A DNA stretch of 64,000 nucleotides from Parvibaculum sp041688015 (lineage in GTDB: Bacteria; Pseudomonadota; Alphaproteobacteria; Parvibaculales; Parvibaculaceae), in NCBI GenBank assembly GCA_041688015.1, contig JBDNIY010000010.1, forward strand, positions 1 to 64,000, written 5' to 3'. Below, one piece after another: positions 50,133-59,599 of this stretch; positions within the stretch are counted from its first letter, which is position 1, and each line of letters opens with the position of its first letter. The notes under the pieces were generated by a model. That model saw only the letters and a program-made list of their open reading frames with translations. It was not told the origin of the DNA and searched no databases. Position numbers and translations under genes: made by a program.

Positions 50133-51409
50133 GGCGCGTCTCCCTCATGCGGCGTGGCGACCAGGCGCCGTCTGATGCGCGGCAGGATGAGGCTTCCTGC
50201 GATCAATATGATGCCGCCAAGGGCAAAGAAGGCGGCTGTGTTGAGCAGCGTGCCCAACGTTTGAAAATAGAGAGTGAGACATTCACCTGCGAAGGCGGCA
50301 AGACCCGCATTGAGCGCGAAGCGCTGGTTGCGGCTGGTGCCGTAAGCGATCAGCCATATGGTCAGCGCCATGAAGAGTGCGGCATAGGCCAGCATGGTGA
50401 GGACGCCGTGATTGGCCAGCAGCGGATAGAGCGCTGCGCCAATGGCAGCGGCAATGATGCCTGCATAGTCACGCAACGAAAGACGCTGGGCGATGACTTG
50501 CCCATAGGCGAGCGCGCCGACAGTAGCCAGCCCGATCAGCGCGAGGGCGGCCCAGAGGAAGCCAGCGTCTGTGTCATTGGTCTGGAGTTGCAATATCCAG
50601 ATAAGCGCGAAGGCGATGGTCATGCCATAGATTTCGAGAATGCTGCCAAACCGCAAAGACGTTGCTGAGAGGCGCAAACCTGCGATCCAGACGATGAGGG
50701 CGACAAGCGCATAAAGCGCGATGATGTCGCTCTGATCACAACCGATGAGAGCGCTCAGACCATCGGCATTGAGGCCCGCCCAGACGAGCAGGGTGAGAAG
50801 CGCGAGATGCAGGCCTGCCCGCCAGCTCAGGCGCAAGGTGGCCCAAGTTGCAAAAATCCACGGCACGAAGAAAGCCCAGTGTACGCTCGCCTCGCTCTGG
50901 CCAGACCATGCTGTCCAGATGGTTGCGAGCAAAAAGGAGATGGCGAGCGCCACGCGCGATGGCAGGGCCCAAGCGGCGGCGAGCGCGACGAGGCTCCAGA
51001 GCAGCAACCAGGCAGGCGTTGAAGCGGTGACATGATAAATCTGCGCGATCAACATGATGTTGGTGCCGAATAACGCGAGCCCGGCGACGACGGCGGCTTC
51101 AGCGTAGGCTTTGTGGTCGCGTCGGTCGGCGATGAAGGCCGCGCCCCATGCGCTCCAAAGCAGCGCAAAGAGTAGGCCGAGCTTGATGATTTTCGGGATG
51201 GCTGCCCAATTGGCAGCAACAAAACTCATAGCGGCAAAGCCAACCAGCACAGCGCCCAGCACGGCGAGAACTTGCGGCACGTGGCGGGTGCCGACGCCGG
51301 TGCCGATGTCGCTCAAAATCGCCTGAGCATGGGCGGGGCTCACCCAGCCGTGCTCGATCCAGCGTTCGAGGTCGCGTTTCAGGCGTTCAAGGTAAATGCG
51401 CTGCCACAT
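50129..51409 (-). CDS. DUF2157 family membrane protein
   Basis: 426 residues from the ATG at 51409. The N-terminal cytosolic part (LKRDLERWIEHGWVSPAHAQ about 8-27) is DUF2157; the rest is about twelve hydrophobic segments, as in DUF2157/DUF4401 fused proteins. It forms an operon with the GDYXXLXY gene (4-bp overlap). A longer frame to 51499 adds 30 residues without homologous character. Confidence 0.9.
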   Translation of the reverse strand: MWQRIYLERLKRDLERWIEHGWVSPAHAQAILSDIGTGVGTRHVPQVLAVLGAVLVGFAAMSFVAANWAAIPKIIKLGLLFALLWSAWGAAFIADRRDHKAYAEAAVVAGLALFGTNIMLIAQIYHVTASTPAWLLLWSLVALAAAWALPSRVALAISFLLATIWTAWSGQSEASVHWAFFVPWIFATWATLRLSWRAGLHLALLTLLVWAGLNADGLSALIGCDQSDIIALYALVALIVWIAGLRLSATSLRFGSILEIYGMTIAFALIWILQLQTNDTDAGFLWAALALIGLATVGALAYGQVIAQRLSLRDYAGIIAAAIGAALYPLLANHGVLTMLAYAALFMALTIWLIAYGTSRNQRFALNAGLAAFAGECLTLYFQTLGTLLNTAAFFALGGIILIAGSLILPRIRRRLVATPHEGDAP

Positions 51410-51636
51410 AGGCCTGCCGAATCTGTTTGTTGCCGGGTGGAATGATAGCTGAACCAGTGCGGGGCGCAGCGAGTCTTTGTAAATGATAGAAATTTGCATC
51501 TATCTTACCTTGCGCTCTGCGTCGCAATGTCGCAACATAGAGGTCGAAGTGCTGTCGATGGAACGGGCGAATGCGCCGCCGTGTATCGGTCGGTGAGTTG
51601 GTCAGTTCGGGGCTCCGCCATCAAGGGAGAAACGCC

Positions 51637-52065
51637 ATGAATGTTGCCACGATCTTGAAAGCCAAAGGAACAGACGTCGAGACGGTTTCCTTGACGATGA
51701 CACTGGCCGGGGTCGCCCGCGTGCTTGCCAGCAAGCGCATCGGTGCAGTGCTGGTGATGGACGGTGAGCAGCTGCTGGGCATTTTGTCAGAGCGCGACAT
51801 CGTCAAGGCCATCGGTTTGACCGGCGCAGAAGCATTGAGCCAGACGGCGCGCGAGATCATGACATCACGCATTGTGACTTGCGAGATGAATGACAGTGTT
51901 GACGAGCTGATGGATACAATGACGGAAGGCCGTTTTCGCCATTTGCCTGTGGTCGAAAATGACAGGCTGGTAGGCATCATCTCAATCGGTGACGTCGTCA
52001 AACATCGCATTGCGGAATCCGTGATGGAGACCGAAGCGTTGCGGCTCTATATCGCCAATAGCTGA
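51637..52065 (+). CDS. CBS-domain pair protein
   Basis: 142 residues from the ATG at 51637 after GGGAGAAACGCC. Two CBS motifs: MTLAGVARVLASKRIGAVLV ending at LGILSERDIVKAI, and MNDSVDELMDTMTEGRFRHL ending at LVGIISIGDVVKHRI. The pair binds adenine nucleotides in many cases. A stand-alone regulator or sensor; neighbours give no hint. Confidence 0.92.
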   Translation: MNVATILKAKGTDVETVSLTMTLAGVARVLASKRIGAVLVMDGEQLLGILSERDIVKAIGLTGAEALSQTAREIMTSRIVTCEMNDSVDELMDTMTEGRFRHLPVVENDRLVGIISIGDVVKHRIAESVMETEALRLYIANS

Positions 52066-52072
52066 CGTGTTC

Positions 52073-53137
52073 TTAATGCGTCAGATGTGCGATTGAATCG
52101 CGGATCGCGGGGAGGGCTTCTTCGGCGGCTTCCTCACCGCGTTTGATCAACTCGTCCGCACGGTCAAATTCCATCAGCGTCAGATGGCCGATTTTCGGTG
52201 TGATCACGATGTCGGGTGGATCGCTGGCAAGGCGCGCGCGTGCCAAGCGGTCCTGCACGATGTTGAGGGAAGCCAGCAAGACGCTGGCAAAGCCGGGGCC
52301 GCGCTGTTTGGTGCCGATGGCGCGTTTGACGATTTCGTGTTCGGGTGCACGATGAGGGCTGCGAATTTTATTTAGCGTGCTTTTGATGCCGTCCATGAAG
52401 ACAGAGTGATCGTCTGCATCTTCTGTTTTGGGTTCGCTGATTGAACCTTCTTCGATCAGAGTGGCGATTTCCTCTTCAACTTCGGGCTCAACGCGGTTTT
52501 CCGGTGCATTGGGGAAATAGAACGGCGTTTCGCCGTCAGTGAGGTTGCGTCGGGTCGAGGGGTCAAAGGGATCTGCATTGAGATTGACCGCGATGACGAG
52601 GCGCGCGCCCAGCGCACGCACAACCGAGACCGGCACCGGGTTGACCACCGCGCCGTCGATCAGCCAGCGGTTGTCGATAGCGACAGGCGCAAGCACGCCG
52701 GGTAACGAGTATGAGGCGCGGATGGCTTGGACGAGACTGCCTTCGCGCAACCAGACTTCATGGCCAGTGGACAGTTCCGTGGCGACAGCGACAAAGGTGC
52801 GTTCCATGTCTTCAAGTTGAAGGCCGCCGAGATATTTGTAGAGGATGGCCTCGAGCTTTGAATCGCCAACAAGACCGGAGGCGCGAAATCGGAAATCGAC
52901 GAGGCTAAACAGGCGGCGACGCGTCAGGCTGCGGGCAAATTCTTCTAAGGGGTCAAGCTGGTGGGCCACATGGCAGCCGCCAACAAGGGCACCGATAGAG
53001 GTGCCCGATACGATGTCGAGCTGAATGCCTGCGTCGCTCAAGACGCGCAAAACGCCGATATGCGCCCAGCCGCGCGCGACACCGCTGCCAAGCGCAATAC
53101 CAATCTTGGGCCGTCTGATGGGCATCTGGTTCATCAT
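52073..53137 (-). CDS. Patatin-like phospholipase (RssA-like)
   Basis: 354 residues. IALGSGVARGWAHIGVL at 14-30 is the oxyanion-hole motif, the nucleophile S47 is in GTSIG, and the catalytic D161 is in LIDGA. It is longer than E. coli RssA by about 50 residues, through a charged insert near 205-250. Probably acts on membrane lipids; soluble, no signal peptide. It converges on the CBS gene with a 7-bp gap. Confidence 0.9.
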   Translation of the reverse strand: MMNQMPIRRPKIGIALGSGVARGWAHIGVLRVLSDAGIQLDIVSGTSIGALVGGCHVAHQLDPLEEFARSLTRRRLFSLVDFRFRASGLVGDSKLEAILYKYLGGLQLEDMERTFVAVATELSTGHEVWLREGSLVQAIRASYSLPGVLAPVAIDNRWLIDGAVVNPVPVSVVRALGARLVIAVNLNADPFDPSTRRNLTDGETPFYFPNAPENRVEPEVEEEIATLIEEGSISEPKTEDADDHSVFMDGIKSTLNKIRSPHRAPEHEIVKRAIGTKQRGPGFASVLLASLNIVQDRLARARLASDPPDIVITPKIGHLTLMEFDRADELIKRGEEAAEEALPAIRDSIAHLTH

Positions 53138-53224
53138 TTACGCGATTGTTGGTCCGTTAGACCTTGAACAAATAAACTATTGCGGTTGCTTTTAGAACCG
53201 GTCGAAGGCGAAATTATGTCTCGA

Positions 53225-53665
53225 CTATGGATGATTGTGACCGGCGAGCTTGTCGGCTTCGATCCGCAGCGTTAGCGGCCCATCGGCGGGTCCGAGCGGC
53301 ACGGCGCGGAAAAAGCAGGAGCGATAGCCGACATGGCAGGCTCCGCCGTCACCACCGACTTTGACTTTCAGCAGCAGCACATCCTGATCGCAGTCGATGC
53401 GGATGTCTTGAACAGTTTGGCTTTGGCCGCTGGTCTCGCCCTTGCGCCAGAAGGCCTTGCGCGAGCGTGACCAATACCAGGCTTGGCCGGTTTGGATGGT
53501 GCGGGTGAGCGCCTCGGCGTTCATCCAAGCAAACATCAGCACCTCGCCAGAGCTGGCGTCCTGCGTGATCACGGGGATGAGACCGTCGGCATCGAACTTC
53601 GGCATGAGGCTGTCGCCGTTTTCGATGGCGTCCGATGTATCGCGTGGGGTGAAGAGGGTGGTCAT
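53225..53665 (-). CDS. hisI: Phosphoribosyl-AMP cyclohydrolase
   Basis: Third step of histidine synthesis. 146 residues, the stand-alone HisI length. DIRIDCDQDVLLLKV (about 87-101) provides the aspartates and cysteine of the metal site, and CHVGYRSCFFR (about 110-120) the remaining cysteines. No fused HisE domain. It is downstream of folE on the same strand, but a terminator and a class B repeat lie between them. Confidence 0.95.
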   Translation of the reverse strand: MTTLFTPRDTSDAIENGDSLMPKFDADGLIPVITQDASSGEVLMFAWMNAEALTRTIQTGQAWYWSRSRKAFWRKGETSGQSQTVQDIRIDCDQDVLLLKVKVGGDGGACHVGYRSCFFRAVPLGPADGPLTLRIEADKLAGHNHP

Positions 53666-53708
53666 GTCGAGTCCGATGGTTTGCTGCTGGGCTTGCCTAA
53701 TATTCAGG

Positions 53709-53793
53709 TGTCACCCCGGCCTTGTGCCAGGATCTAGTGGCGGCATGTTCGATGGGCGCCGCTTCTGGACTCCGGGATAAACCCGGGGTGACA
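53709..53793. repeat. Class B-like bipartite palindromic repeat
   Basis: TGTCACCCCGG at the left and CCGGGGTGACA at the right form inverted ends, with the half-palindromes CCTTGTGCCAGG and CCGGGATAAACCCGG within. It is the closest relative of the copy at 4074-4156. It lies between folE and hisI. Confidence 0.75.
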
Positions 53794-53813
53794 ATATTTG
53801 AAATGGCATAGCA

Positions 53814-53846
53814 CAAAAACAAATGGCCTGCTGAAAAGCAGGCCAT
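53814..53846 (-). terminator. Intrinsic terminator of folE
   Basis: ATGGCCTGCT (53823-53832) pairs perfectly with 53837-53846 around GAAA. On the minus strand a T-rich run (complement of CAAAAACAA) follows. It lies 26 bp past the folE stop. Confidence 0.87.
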
Positions 53847-53871
53847 CAATCTCTGGTTTGATCCGGCGCAA

Positions 53872-54504
53872 TCAGGGCCGGATCATCTGCATGAAGCGGG
53901 TTTCCATGCGCGGATCGTCGCGGAAGACGCCGGTGAATTGCGTGGTGATGGTGGCCACGTTTGGCTTCTTGATGCCACGGGTCGTCATGCATTGATGCTT
54001 GGCGTCGATCAGCACAGCGACGCCAGCGGGCGCCAGCGCCTGCGTGATGGCGTCGGCAATCTGGGCCGTCATGGTTTCTTGCGTCTGCAGGCGCTTGGCA
54101 AAAATATCGACGACGCGGGCGAGCTTGGAAATGCCGACGACCTTATTGGTCGGGACATAAGCAACATGCGCCGTGCCGAGAATGGCGACCATGTGATGCT
54201 CGCAATGCGATTCGAGGCTGATGTCGCGCAGCATCACCATGTCCTGATAGCCTTCAACCTCTTCAAAGGTGCGGCTCAGTTCTTTGATCGGGTCTGCGTT
54301 GTAGCCTTCAAAGAATTCTTCGTAGGCGCGGGTGACGCGACCGGGCGTGTCGAGCAAGCCTTCGCGCGCGGGGTTGTCGCCCGCCCAAGCAAGCAGCGTG
54401 CGTACAGCGGCTTCGGCTTCTTCGCGGCTTGGTTTTTTCACGTCTGGCAGGTCTTGGGTTTTCAAACGGGCGCCAAGGCCTTCTGCAGCAACATTCATGT
54501 TCAT
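53872..54504 (-). CDS. folE: GTP cyclohydrolase I
   Basis: Converts GTP to dihydroneopterin triphosphate for folate synthesis. 210 residues. The active-site metal ligands lie in ESHCEHHM (about 101-108, Cys and His) and in KHQCMTTRGI (about 168-178, Cys). LLDTPGRVTRAYEE near 51-64 is a family motif. It is a homodecamer in relatives. Confidence 0.96.
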   Translation of the reverse strand: MNMNVAAEGLGARLKTQDLPDVKKPSREEAEAAVRTLLAWAGDNPAREGLLDTPGRVTRAYEEFFEGYNADPIKELSRTFEEVEGYQDMVMLRDISLESHCEHHMVAILGTAHVAYVPTNKVVGISKLARVVDIFAKRLQTQETMTAQIADAITQALAPAGVAVLIDAKHQCMTTRGIKKPNVATITTQFTGVFRDDPRMETRFMQMIRP

Positions 54505-54934
54505 CTGACCAATCTCATTTGGGGTACCCCTTGGCCCCCACTTGCGAGGCAGGCCGGGTCAAGTCACGGACACGCATTAGATTGCGCATTGGTGACCGTT
54601 TGCCCCTCAAGTACGTGCTTTATATGCCATGCTGAAAAGCCCGTGGCATCGTCTTAAGGACGCATATAGCTTTGCAGAAAGAGACTATCAAGGTGTGCCA
54701 AACACCTAATACCGCAATATCACCCCTCAAATCGGGCGTTTTTCCTCAATCTTAAGCCTTGCTGATGTAGATCAAGACGATTAACAAATGTCGGCAGCTT
54801 CTTCTTTCGGCTGATGCGAGGCGTGACAAAAATGACCTGTCGAACCTGCGGACTGACGACCACAACCGCCTGAGGCCCCTCGCGCAGGGGATGAAAGCGC
54901 CACCCCCATTGCTGCTTTGAGAGACCGCATCGAC
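54505..54934. other. Intergenic region between folE and cysS
   Basis: 430 bp between divergent genes. It must carry both promoters. I saw no T-box, riboswitch or strong inverted repeat, and no credible small ORF. Confidence 0.5.
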
Positions 54935-56329
54935 ATGACGTCCACCCTTCCTAAGCTCGCTCTCTACAACACGCTGACCCACTCGAAAGACATTTTTGAG
55001 CCTGCCGATCCGGCACGCGTGACCATGTATGTCTGCGGGCCCACCGTTTATAATTTCTCTCATATCGGCAATGCGCGCCCCGCCGTTGTGTTCGATGTGT
55101 TGGCGCGTCTGTTGCGGCATCTTTATCCCAACGTCGTTTACGCTCGCAACATTACCGACATTGAGGACAAAATCATTGCCGCTGCTAAAGAGCAGGGTGT
55201 GCCGATCGCCACGGTGACCGAAAAATATGCTGACATCTACCGCAAGGACATGGGCACGCTCGGCGTATTGCTGCCCGACATCGAACCAAAGGCGACCGAC
55301 GCGATCCCCGAGATGATCTCGATGATGGAGCGGCTGATTGCCAGCGGCCATGCCTATGAGGCTGAAGGCCATGTGTTGTTTCATGTGGCATCGTTCAAAG
55401 ACTATGGCGCGCTGTCGCGGCGTGATCTTGATGACATGATTGCAGGCGCGCGCGTTGAAGTTGCGCCTTACAAAAAAAACGCCACGGACTTTGTGCTGTG
55501 GAAACCATCCAATGATGAGCAGCCCGGCTGGGAGAGCCCTTGGGGGCGTGGCCGTCCGGGCTGGCATATCGAATGCTCGGCTATGATCGAGAAACATTTG
55601 GGCGAGACCATCGATATTCACGCCGGTGGCATCGACCTTCAGTTTCCGCATCACGAAAACGAAATTGCGCAGTCCACCTGCGCCCATGGTGGCAAGCTCT
55701 TCTCGCGTTTTTGGCTTCACAATGGTTTTGTGAACATCGAAAAAGAGAAGATGTCGAAATCCATCGGCAATGTGTTGCTGGTGCATGACCTCATTAAGCA
55801 AGCGCCAGGCGAGGCGATCCGGTTGGCACTGTTGACCGGTCATTATCGCCAACCGCTTGATTGGACCGGCGAGGGGCTGGAGCAGGCCAAGCGGATGCTG
55901 GACCGGCTTTATGGTGCGTTGCGCGCGCTCGGCGATGTTGAGGTCTCGGCTGATGGTGCCGTGCCTGACGCTTTTATGGCGGCTCTGCTTGATGATTTGA
56001 ACACACCCAAGGCGCTGGCGGTTTTGTTTGATCTGGCCAAACAGGCCAATACGGCAACCGACGCGGCAGACAAAGCCCGGATCAAGGCGGCGCTTTTAGC
56101 CGCCGGACGGCTTGTTGGCTTGCTCGAACAGGAGCCTGAAATCTGGTTTGCAGGTGGCGGGGTTGCTCCCCATATAGATGGGGCAGAGATTGAAAGCCTG
56201 ATTGCGGCGCGAGCCGAAGCGCGCAAGGCCAAGGACTTCAAGGAAAGCGACCGGATTCGCGATGAGCTTGCGAGCCGTGGTATTCAGATCGAAGATGGGT
56301 CCAAGGGCACGACTTGGCGCGTTGGGTAA
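54935..56329 (+). CDS. cysS: Cysteinyl-tRNA synthetase
   Basis: 464 residues from the ATG at 54935. The class I motif is HIGNARP at 43-49, the zinc/substrate cysteine C34 lies in YVCGPTVYN, and KMSKS is present around residue 272. The C-terminal DALR-type region ends with the ESDRIRDELASRGIQIED motif usual in CysRS. Charges tRNA-Cys. The next gene, an Fe-S scaffold, follows after a class A repeat. Confidence 0.97.
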   Translation: MTSTLPKLALYNTLTHSKDIFEPADPARVTMYVCGPTVYNFSHIGNARPAVVFDVLARLLRHLYPNVVYARNITDIEDKIIAAAKEQGVPIATVTEKYADIYRKDMGTLGVLLPDIEPKATDAIPEMISMMERLIASGHAYEAEGHVLFHVASFKDYGALSRRDLDDMIAGARVEVAPYKKNATDFVLWKPSNDEQPGWESPWGRGRPGWHIECSAMIEKHLGETIDIHAGGIDLQFPHHENEIAQSTCAHGGKLFSRFWLHNGFVNIEKEKMSKSIGNVLLVHDLIKQAPGEAIRLALLTGHYRQPLDWTGEGLEQAKRMLDRLYGALRALGDVEVSADGAVPDAFMAALLDDLNTPKALAVLFDLAKQANTATDAADKARIKAALLAAGRLVGLLEQEPEIWFAGGGVAPHIDGAEIESLIAARAEARKAKDFKESDRIRDELASRGIQIEDGSKGTTWRVG

Positions 56330-56344
56330 TTACATAGCGAGCGA

Positions 56345-56387
56345 CCTCATGCCTCGAGGAGCCGCGAAGCGGCGTCTCGAAGGATGG
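56345..56387. repeat. Class A repeat, single copy
   Basis: CCTCATGCCTCGAGGAGCCG then CGAAGCGGCGTCTCGAAGGATGG is one unit in inverted orientation. It lies between cysS and the scaffold gene and so is probably transcribed with them. Confidence 0.75.
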
Positions 56388-56408
56388 ACCAAGGCCAGTG
56401 AGACCAAA

Positions 56409-56861
56409 ATGCTGAACGAGATTTACAACACGCGCATTCTCAAACTGGCAGCCAATATCGAGCTGACAGATCGGCTGGAAGCGCCTGACGCCACTGTCAC
56501 GGCGGTCTCCAAATTGTGCGGCTCCAAGGTCACCGTTGATGTGAGGATGGACGGCGACAAGGTTGTGGCCTATGGCGCCGACATTAAAGCCTGCGCGCTA
56601 GGGCAGGCGTCGTCCTCGATCATGGCGCAACACGTCATCGGTTCAACAGCGGCAGAACTTCATGAAGTCGGCAAGGCCATGCGGGCCATGTTGAAAGAAG
56701 GGGCCGAGCCACCGCGCGAACTTGCCAATGGTAAATGGCTTGATCTGGAAGTGCTGGAGCCTGTGCGCGACTTCAAAGCGCGTCATGCCTCCACGTTGCT
56801 CGTCTTCGACGCGGTGGAAGAAGCGGTGGACGAGATCATCGCTAAACGGACAGTGGCTTAG
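56409..56861 (+). CDS. Iron-sulfur cluster assembly scaffold protein (NifU/IscU-like)
   Basis: 150 residues from the ATG at 56409. The IscU-like fold starts at IYNTRILKLAANI; C37 (SKLCGSKV) and C62 (KACALGQAS) are the two conserved cysteines, and the third of true IscU is absent. Such two-cysteine proteins form a separate clade often beside yidD and thrS in alphaproteobacteria, as here. A scaffold role is likely but less certain than for IscU. Confidence 0.85.
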   Translation: MLNEIYNTRILKLAANIELTDRLEAPDATVTAVSKLCGSKVTVDVRMDGDKVVAYGADIKACALGQASSSIMAQHVIGSTAAELHEVGKAMRAMLKEGAEPPRELANGKWLDLEVLEPVRDFKARHASTLLVFDAVEEAVDEIIAKRTVA

Positions 56862-57160
56862 GCAACGTCTGAACGGTGTTCTGGTCTGGCAAGGCGTTCG
56901 CGTGGTATTGTTATTTTAACCAGTTTGCGGTGACCTAGCAGCCGCAATTCAATAAGGAAGACGCCCGTGTCTGGCGCAGATGTGCAGTTTCAAGGTTTGA
57001 GGAGTGGGACGCTTGCCGCGCCCGATACCCTCACTAGCACCGGCTCGGCCTGATCGGTCGAGCCTCTAGATGCGCGTGTCCTGCGCATCGCCGAAACATT
57101 CTCTATACTATGACCCGAAAGGTCCTGGGCATGCCGTCCGGGGCGCGTTTAGGCCTTGTA

Positions 57161-57493
57161 ATGCGATATGACCCGATTTCGCTTGGAATGCGTGGGCTGA
57201 TCCAGCTTTACCGCTGGGTCCTCTCGCCTTTGATCGGGCCGGCTTGCCGGCACGGCCCAAGCTGCTCGGAATATGCCATCGAGGCTATTGAACGGCATGG
57301 ATCATGGCGGGGGGGCTGGTTGGCGCTTGCTCGTCTGTCGCGCTGCCACCCTTGGGGGAGCCACGGTTTTGACCCGGTTCCTGTGGCGCTTGATCCAGTC
57401 CCGTGGTACGCGCCTTGGCGATATGGCCGCTGGAAGCTTACTCCAGGCCAAGGCTCAGAGACGGGCCACAAAAATTTGAGAGAGACGAAATGA
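57161..57493 (+). CDS. yidD: YidD membrane protein insertion efficiency factor
   Basis: 110 residues from the ATG at 57161. The hallmark stretch IQLYRWVLSPLIGPACRHGP and CSEYAIEAIERHG are present, with the two conserved cysteines and a GLARLSRCHPWGSHGFDPVP-type segment. It aids YidC in inserting membrane proteins. The C-terminus is about 30 residues longer than E. coli YidD. Its stop overlaps the thrS start by ATGA. Confidence 0.93.
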   Translation: MRYDPISLGMRGLIQLYRWVLSPLIGPACRHGPSCSEYAIEAIERHGSWRGGWLALARLSRCHPWGSHGFDPVPVALDPVPWYAPWRYGRWKLTPGQGSETGHKNLRETK

Positions 57494-59478
57494 TTAAGCT
57501 GACATTGCCCGATGGTTCGATCCGCGAACATGACGCGTCGCTCGACGGGCTGGCCTTTGCCGAGAGCATTGCCAAATCGCTGGCCAAAAAAGCCATTGCG
57601 ATCAAACTCGATGGGCAAGTGAAAGACTTGGCGACCGTCATCGACCGTGACGCCAAAATTGAAGTGGTGACGGCGGCAACCGACGATGGGCTTGAACTGC
57701 TGCGTCATGACGCGGCGCATGTGATGGCCGAAGCAGTGCAGGAGTTGTTTCCCGGCACACAGGTCACCATCGGCCCTGCCATTGAGAACGGCTTTTTTTA
57801 TGACTTTGCGCGCGCTGAACCCTTCCATTTGGAAGATCTTGAGTTGATCGAAAAGCGAATGCGCGAAATCGTGGATCGCAACGAAGTCATTACGCGCGAG
57901 GTTTGGACGCGCGACGACGCGGTGGCCTTTTTCAAGGGCATTGGCGAGCACTACAAGGCTGAGATCATCGAGAGCATTCCGGCGGGCGAAGACGTCTCCG
58001 TTTATAAGCAAGGCAAATGGCTCGACCTTTGTCGTGGGCCACATCTGCCCTCCACAGGCAAGCTTGGCAAGTCGTTCAAGCTGACGAAGCTCGCGGGTGC
58101 TTATTGGCGTGGCGACAGTCGTAACGAGATGCTTCAGCGCATCTATGGCACGGTCTGGGCAACCGACAAGGAGCTTCAGGCTTATCTCACGATGATCGAG
58201 GAAGCCGAAAAGCGCGACCATCGCAAGATCGGCCGCGAGATGGACCTCTTTCATTTGCAGGAAGAGGCGCAAGGCTCGGTGTTTTGGCATCCCAAGGGCT
58301 TTGTCATCTACAACCAGCTAGAGTCTTATATTCGTCGCCGTCTGAACAAGTCGGGCTATCAAGAAGTGAAGACGCCGCAATTGATGGCAGCAAAGTTCTG
58401 GGAGCAGTCGGGCCATTGGGGCAAGTACCGCGAAAACATGTTCGTGGTGCCTGACGAAATTCCCGGTACAGATGATGAAGGCCCTGTGCTCTCTGGCAAA
58501 GCCGATCTCATGGCCATCAAGCCGATGAACTGCCCCGCGCATGTGCAGATTTTCAATCAGGGCATCAAGTCCTATCGCGATCTGCCGATCCGTATGGCCG
58601 AGTTCGGTTGCTGTCATCGCAATGAGGCGCATGGCGCGCTGCATGGGCTGATGCGTGTGCGCCAGATGACGCAGGATGACGCGCATATTTTCTGCACCGA
58701 AGAGCAGATCCAGTCCGAGACGGAGCATTTCGTCAATCTGCTCTATGCGGTCTATACCGATATGGGCTTTGAAGATGTCGTCATCAAATTGGCGACGCGG
58801 CCTGAAAATTTCGGCGGCACCATCGAGCGGTGGGACGCGGCTGAAAAAGCGCTGGGCGACGCGCTGCGCGCCACGGGGCATGACTTTGTCATCGCGGCAG
58901 GCGAGGGCGCTTTCTATGCGCCCAAGCTCGAATTCCATTTGAAGGATGCCATCGGGCGGTCATGGCAGGTCGGCACCTTGCAGCTCGATTATGTGCTGCC
59001 CGAACGCCTCAATGCGACTTATGTGGCCGAGGATGGCTCACGCAAATTCGCCGTCATGCTTCACCGGGCCATTCTGGGCACGCTGGAGCGTTTCATCGGC
59101 ATCATGATCGAAAGCTGCGCGGGCCGGTTGCCCATGTGGCTCGCCCCTGTGCAAGTGGTAGTGGCGACGATTACGTCGGAAGCTGATGCCTACGCCGAAG
59201 AAGCGGTGGCGGCCTTGCGTGCGGCGGGTCTTCGCGCCGAGCTTGATATTCGCAATGAAAAGATCAACTACAAAGTGCGCGAGCATTCCGTCGGCAAGGT
59301 GCCGGTGATCCTTGTCGCGGGCAAGCGCGAGGCGGACGAGCGCAGCATGTCGATGCGGCGTCTGGGTAGCCAAGCTCAAGAGGTTGTGAAGCTCGACGAT
59401 GTGGTGAAGGCGCTCACCGTCGAATGCACCCCGCCTGATCTGGTGCCACCTGCGGTGAAAGCGGTGGCTGCGGAGTAG
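57490..59478 (+). CDS. thrS: Threonyl-tRNA synthetase
   Basis: 662 residues from the ATG at 57490, overlapping yidD by 4 bp. The N-terminal TGS domain (MIKLTLPDGSIREHDAS) is followed by the editing domain with LLRHDAAHVMAEAV (about 73-86), then the class II catalytic core with motif 2 RMAEFGCCHRNE and motif 3 in LHRAILGTLERFIGIMIE, and the anticodon-binding domain from about 555. Charges tRNA-Thr and edits mis-charged serine. Probably the last gene of the yidD operon. Confidence 0.97.
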   Translation: MIKLTLPDGSIREHDASLDGLAFAESIAKSLAKKAIAIKLDGQVKDLATVIDRDAKIEVVTAATDDGLELLRHDAAHVMAEAVQELFPGTQVTIGPAIENGFFYDFARAEPFHLEDLELIEKRMREIVDRNEVITREVWTRDDAVAFFKGIGEHYKAEIIESIPAGEDVSVYKQGKWLDLCRGPHLPSTGKLGKSFKLTKLAGAYWRGDSRNEMLQRIYGTVWATDKELQAYLTMIEEAEKRDHRKIGREMDLFHLQEEAQGSVFWHPKGFVIYNQLESYIRRRLNKSGYQEVKTPQLMAAKFWEQSGHWGKYRENMFVVPDEIPGTDDEGPVLSGKADLMAIKPMNCPAHVQIFNQGIKSYRDLPIRMAEFGCCHRNEAHGALHGLMRVRQMTQDDAHIFCTEEQIQSETEHFVNLLYAVYTDMGFEDVVIKLATRPENFGGTIERWDAAEKALGDALRATGHDFVIAAGEGAFYAPKLEFHLKDAIGRSWQVGTLQLDYVLPERLNATYVAEDGSRKFAVMLHRAILGTLERFIGIMIESCAGRLPMWLAPVQVVVATITSEADAYAEEAVAALRAAGLRAELDIRNEKINYKVREHSVGKVPVILVAGKREADERSMSMRRLGSQAQEVVKLDDVVKALTVECTPPDLVPPAVKAVAAE

Positions 59479-59503
59479 CTAAGCTCTCGTCGCCTTAAAA
59501 CAT

Positions 59504-59586
59504 TGTCATGCGCAGGCTTGACCCGCGTATCCACGTCTTGGCCGCAAAGTTAGACGTGGATGGCCGGGTCAAGCTCGGCCATGACG
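59504..59586. repeat. Class B bipartite palindromic repeat
   Basis: TGTCATGCGCAGG on the left and GGCCATGACGG on the right with inner ATCCACGTC/GACGTGGAT. It is the same element as 17022-17112 in the opposite orientation, located between the convergent thrS and SRPBCC genes. Confidence 0.85.
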
Positions 59587-59599
59587 GTGTGTCTATTTT

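Noticed and set aside
54752..55852. Leftward frame of 366 codons over the cysS promoter and gene
   Set aside because: It overlaps cysS, whose identity is certain, and shows no family features.
57208..58290. Long leftward frame of 360 codons opposite yidD and thrS
   Set aside because: It lies antisense to clearly homologous yidD and thrS and has no recognisable protein sequence. It reflects the codon bias of the coding strand.
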